Shown here piece by piece: positions 60,930 to 64,000 of a stretch of DNA of 64,000 nucleotides; position 1 is the first letter of the stretch, and every line of letters begins with the position of its first letter. The DNA lies in the NCBI GenBank assembly GCA_008729055.1, contig SDUX01000004.1:3846172-3910171 (forward strand), read 5' to 3'. Under the pieces are notes generated by a model. That model was not told the DNA's origin, searched no databases, and saw only the letters and a list, made by a program, of their open reading frames with translations. The position numbers and the translations under genes are program-made. Origin of the DNA: Pyropia haitanensis. Its lineage: Eukaryota > Rhodophyta > Bangiophyceae > Bangiales > Bangiaceae.

Positions 60930-62943
60930 ATGCCCGTCCGGCATGTCCCCTCCGTCGCTGCTGCCGGCGACGCGGCGTACGCGGTGACGACCGGCGAGGT
61001 GCCAAAGGTGACGCCCGCCCTCTGCCGCTTCTTTGCTGCCGGCGCGTGCGCGGCGGGCGACGAGTGCCGCTTCATCCACGAGCTGCCCGACCACCTGCGG
61101 CCGCCGCCAGCGCCCGCGCCGGCGCCCGACGTGCCGCTCGTGCGGCCTCGCGCGGCCGACTATGCGGTCACGGGGGGGGTGGGGGGGGGTGTCGGCGGCG
61201 GCGGGGGGGGGGGGGGGCCTGCGGGTGCCCCCATACCTGGCGTAGAGGCGCCCGCGGACGGGTACGTGGACTTTTCCGCAGCCTACGCGGGCGCGTTTGC
61301 GTCGGCGGTGGCGGTGCCGTCGGCGCCGCGGCGGCCGCCGCCGCCGCCGCCGCCGCCACACCTGTCGTCGTCGCTGCCGACGGGGGGGCTGGGCGCCGCC
61401 GCGGCGGACGCGGCGGCCGCGGGGCGGCCTGCGGAGGAAGGCGACGGCGTCGGGGGGGTGCCCCTGCGGGGGAAGCACGGCGGTGGGAAGCACGGCGCCG
61501 TCGGCGACGGAAAGGTGGGGGGGGGGCTGGCTCCGCCGCGGCGGCCGCCGCCCGGTGGACCGCCGCCGCCGGTGGGGGCGCCGCCGCCGCCGCGAGCGGC
61601 AGCTGGGACGCCACCCCCGCGGTGGCGGCCGGCTGGGACGCGGCCGCTGCCGGCGGCGGCGGCTGGGACGCGCCCGCCACGGCACGGAATGGTGGGTGGG
61701 ACGGCGCGGCGGGCGGCCACGGCGGGTGGGAGGCGGCCGCCGCGGCTGGGCGGCGGGTGCCGCCGCCCAACCCGTGGGCCGCCGCCGCCCCGTTTGCGCC
61801 GCTGCTGCCCGTCGGCACAGCGGGAGTGCCCGTCGACGCGGCCGCCGGCGGCGGGCCGTACCGGCCACCCGCCGGGGGGGCGCCGGGGGGGGAACCGCCG
61901 CCGCCGCCGCCACGGACGCGCTGACGGCGCGCTTTGGCGCCGCCACCTTGGGCGCCGCCGGCACCCGCGGGCTGTACACCACCCACGCGCCGTCGGACCG
62001 GTCGGCGCACCACCGCCTCACCGCCGCCGCGTCGGCGTTTACACCGGGCGGTGGGGGGGCGGGGGGGGGTGGTGGCGCGGCGGCACCTCCCTCCTCCGCC
62101 CCCGCGGCGGGCCCGCCGCCGCCACTGTGCCGCTTCCACCTGGCCGGTAACTGCCGCTACGGCGACGGCTGCCGCTACACCCACGGCGTGCCGTGTCCCG
62201 TGTGTGGGGAGAACGCGGTGCACCCGACCGACGGCGCCGAGGCGGAGCGCCACCTGCTCGCGTGTGGGTGGCTGGTTGCGACGGACGTGGCGGGGCCGAC
62301 GCCGCCGGCGCCGCCGTCGACGGGCGGCTCCCCGCGGGGCCTCGCCCCCGTGGGCGGTGGTGGCGGCGGCGTCGGTGGCGGTGGCGTCGGCGGCGCGCCG
62401 CCGCTGTCGGCAGCCGACGAGGCGGCGCAGGCGGCCCTCCGCTGCGCCCTCTGCCACGAGTCGGTGCGCGGGCGGGGCCGCCGCTTTGGCCTCCTCACCG
62501 AGTGCGACCACGTGTTTTGCCTCGAGTGCGTGCGGGCGGTGCGGTCGACGGTCGCCGCGGCGGGCGGGCGGGAGGCGGTGCGCGGGTGCTCGGTGTGTGG
62601 CGTCGAGTCCTTCCTCGTCGTCCCATCCGACACGTACCCGCGGAGCGCGGCGGAGAAGGCGGCCGCTGCGGCGCGGTACAAGGCCAAGCTGAAGCTCGTC
62701 CCGTGCATGCACTTTCGGTACGGCGAGGGCGTGTGCCCGTTTGGGGTGACCAGCTGCCTGTACGCGCACGTGGACCGGGAGGGGGTGCCCGTCGCGGCCG
62801 ACGGGCGGGAGGTGGTGGTCGACGGGGAGGGCGTCGCGACCGGCCGGCGGGGGCTGTCCATGGGCGACTTTCTCGTCGTCAAGCCCGTCAAGGGGCGCAA
62901 GCGCCGGGGGGCGGGCGGTGGCGGTGGCGGGGGGGCGGGCTGA
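60930..62943 (+). CDS. MKRN: Makorin-type CCCH-RING E3 ubiquitin ligase (two frame breaks)
   Basis: The ATG at 60930 (MPVRHVPSVAAAGDA). CCCH finger 1 follows at once: CRFFAAGACAAGDECRFIH. A long Gly/Pro/Ala segment leads to CCCH finger 2 (CRFHLAGNCRYGDGCRYTH, from about 62130). Then come the makorin Cys-His segment (CPVCGENAVHPTD ... HLLAC), a RING (CALCHESV ... CDHVFCLECV ... CSVCG) with the typical SDTY after it, and a last CCCH finger (CMHFRYGEGVCPFG ... CLYAH). This order is diagnostic. Frame changes are needed at G runs 61517-61526 and 61874-61892; between them the middle frame encodes five Trp-Asp/Glu units (61604-61740). Makorins ubiquitinate RNA-associated proteins and can bind RNA through the CCCH fingers. 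The frame ends at the TGA of 62941-62943 after a basic, glycine-rich tail. About 671 aa. Confidence 0.92.
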
Positions 62944-64000
62944 CGCGGGCGCGAAAGAAAAGAGCGGCCGCTCGACTAGGATGTTCCCACGGCGCCCCTC
63001 GGGGCGCCGCTGCAGCCAGTCTGCAGGACGCGCCCGTGGCGGGGCCTGGCAGCCTGCGTGGCGAGCGTGTCCAGCTCCTCATGGCGGGGAGCCCGGCCGT
63101 CCCCGCGTTGGCGACCGCAGCCGCCGCTCGCCTGGCCAACCGGCGGCGGATCCGCCACGCCGACCGCCCCCGACGCGGCGTGTGCGGCAGCCAGGGCAGC
63201 GCGGCGGGCGGGCCCGCCGCGGTCAGACCGCGTGAGGTGCCAACCAACTCCGGCCGCCCCCCCACGGCGTCACGTTCAACACCCCGGCTCGCCCCACCCG
63301 CTCGGTCGTGGAGCCGACGAACACGGCTCCGGGACGCCCCATCGTGGTGGCGCACGGCCGGCGCTGGCGGCGGCGGCAGCGGCGGCGACGGCGGCGACGG
63401 CGGCGACGGCGGCGGCGCCAGTCACGCGCGCTCCTCCCTCCCCCCCCCCCTCCCAGCCCGTCGGCGGCCGCAGCTGGGACGGGCTCGCGGGCCCCCACCG
63501 CGGCGGTGACGGCGGTCCACCCAGCCGTGGGGCCAGCCGCGACGGGCGCGGCTGGCCGTGCCGCGCAGCCGGTGGCGGCGGCGCGGGTGTGCCCGCCCGG
63601 CACGCGGCGTGCCCGCCGCGGCGGTGCCGCCGCGAGCCGCGTCGCCGGTGGGTCGGCGGCGCGAGCACAGAACGGGGCTTGCCGCGGCGAGCCGCTGCGC
63701 GTCCCCGGCGCGGCGGCGCCCGCCTCCCCAAGGGGCATTCCCCCCCCCCCCCCCGGCGCGCGTGTCGGGACGCGCCACCCATGGGGCGGCCAGCCGGTCT
63801 GGCGGCCGGCCGGGCGTGGCCGCCCGCCCCGCGTGGCCAACCCCCGAGCGCGCCGCCCGCGGCGGGTGTGAGTGGGGGCAGGTGGCCGCGCCGGGCTGCC
63901 GCGCCCCCCTCTCCCCCCGCGCCGGCCGCCGCGCCGGTCGGCGGGACTGGCGGCGGGCGCCCCCGCCGCGGCCGCGCGGCGTCGGCGGCGGCCACGGCGG
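62944..64000. other. Right-edge region after makorin
   Basis: About 1 kb of GC-rich sequence with GGC/CGG tracts (63365-63420) and C runs (63435-63450, 63738-63755). Open frames on both strands are low-complexity Arg/Ala/Pro. No gene is supported; one may begin beyond the edge. Confidence 0.5.

Overview
The window is nuclear DNA from a eukaryote with extremely GC-rich sequence, strong G/C at third codon positions, long alanine, glycine and proline runs, plastid and mitochondrial targeting presequences, and few introns. All introns found obey GT-AG. This combination fits a bangialean red alga (Porphyra/Pyropia type). That assignment is an inference from composition and gene style, not from a species-specific match.

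Layout, left to right. 1-36 kb: a plastid-targeted M41-peptidase-like protein without a zinc site (+, 206-2149); an N-myristoylated LOG2/MGRN1-type RING ligase (-, 3895-5640); NDUFAF7 methyltransferase (+, 8637-10582); CNOT4 with three exons (-, 10956-15121); arginyl-tRNA synthetase (+, 16563-18716); a coiled-coil protein (-, 19450-21517); a plastid SAM-domain membrane protein (+, 23135-24189); V-ATPase subunit F with three exons (-, 24592-25834); a GDE1/GPCPD1-type glycerophosphodiesterase (+, 27245-30048); plastid Der GTPase (-, 30675-32375); and a secreted cysteine-rich protein (+, 34246-35061). 36-64 kb: a GRF-finger SNF2 helicase (+, 36606-38981); a type IIB Ca2+-ATPase (+, 42327-45725); a giant FHA-AAA ATPase (+, 46714-54039); a GT61 glycosyltransferase (-, 55723-58469); and a makorin (+, 60930-62943). 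The rest is intergenic, mostly GC-rich simple sequence with a few islands of lower GC.

The genes are largely unrelated housekeeping functions and form no operon or pathway. Themes that recur are protein modification by RING ligases (three genes), organelle targeting (plastid: 206, 23135, Der; mitochondrion: NDUFAF7; probably dual: ArgRS) and membrane transport (Ca2+ pump, V-ATPase). The first eleven genes alternate strand without exception.

The main caveat is that seven of the sixteen genes can only be read in full by changing frame at G or C homopolymers. These are most simply indel errors in the assembly. In those genes the coordinates mark the outer limits of the coding region and not one clean reading frame. 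I found no CRISPR array, rRNA, tRNA or intact mobile element. No previously undescribed multi-gene system is convincingly present. The most interesting single items are the probable leaky-scanning dual-localised ArgRS, the protease-like protein with no zinc motif, the novel secreted cysteine-rich protein and the 118-bp inverted repeat at 8129-8246.
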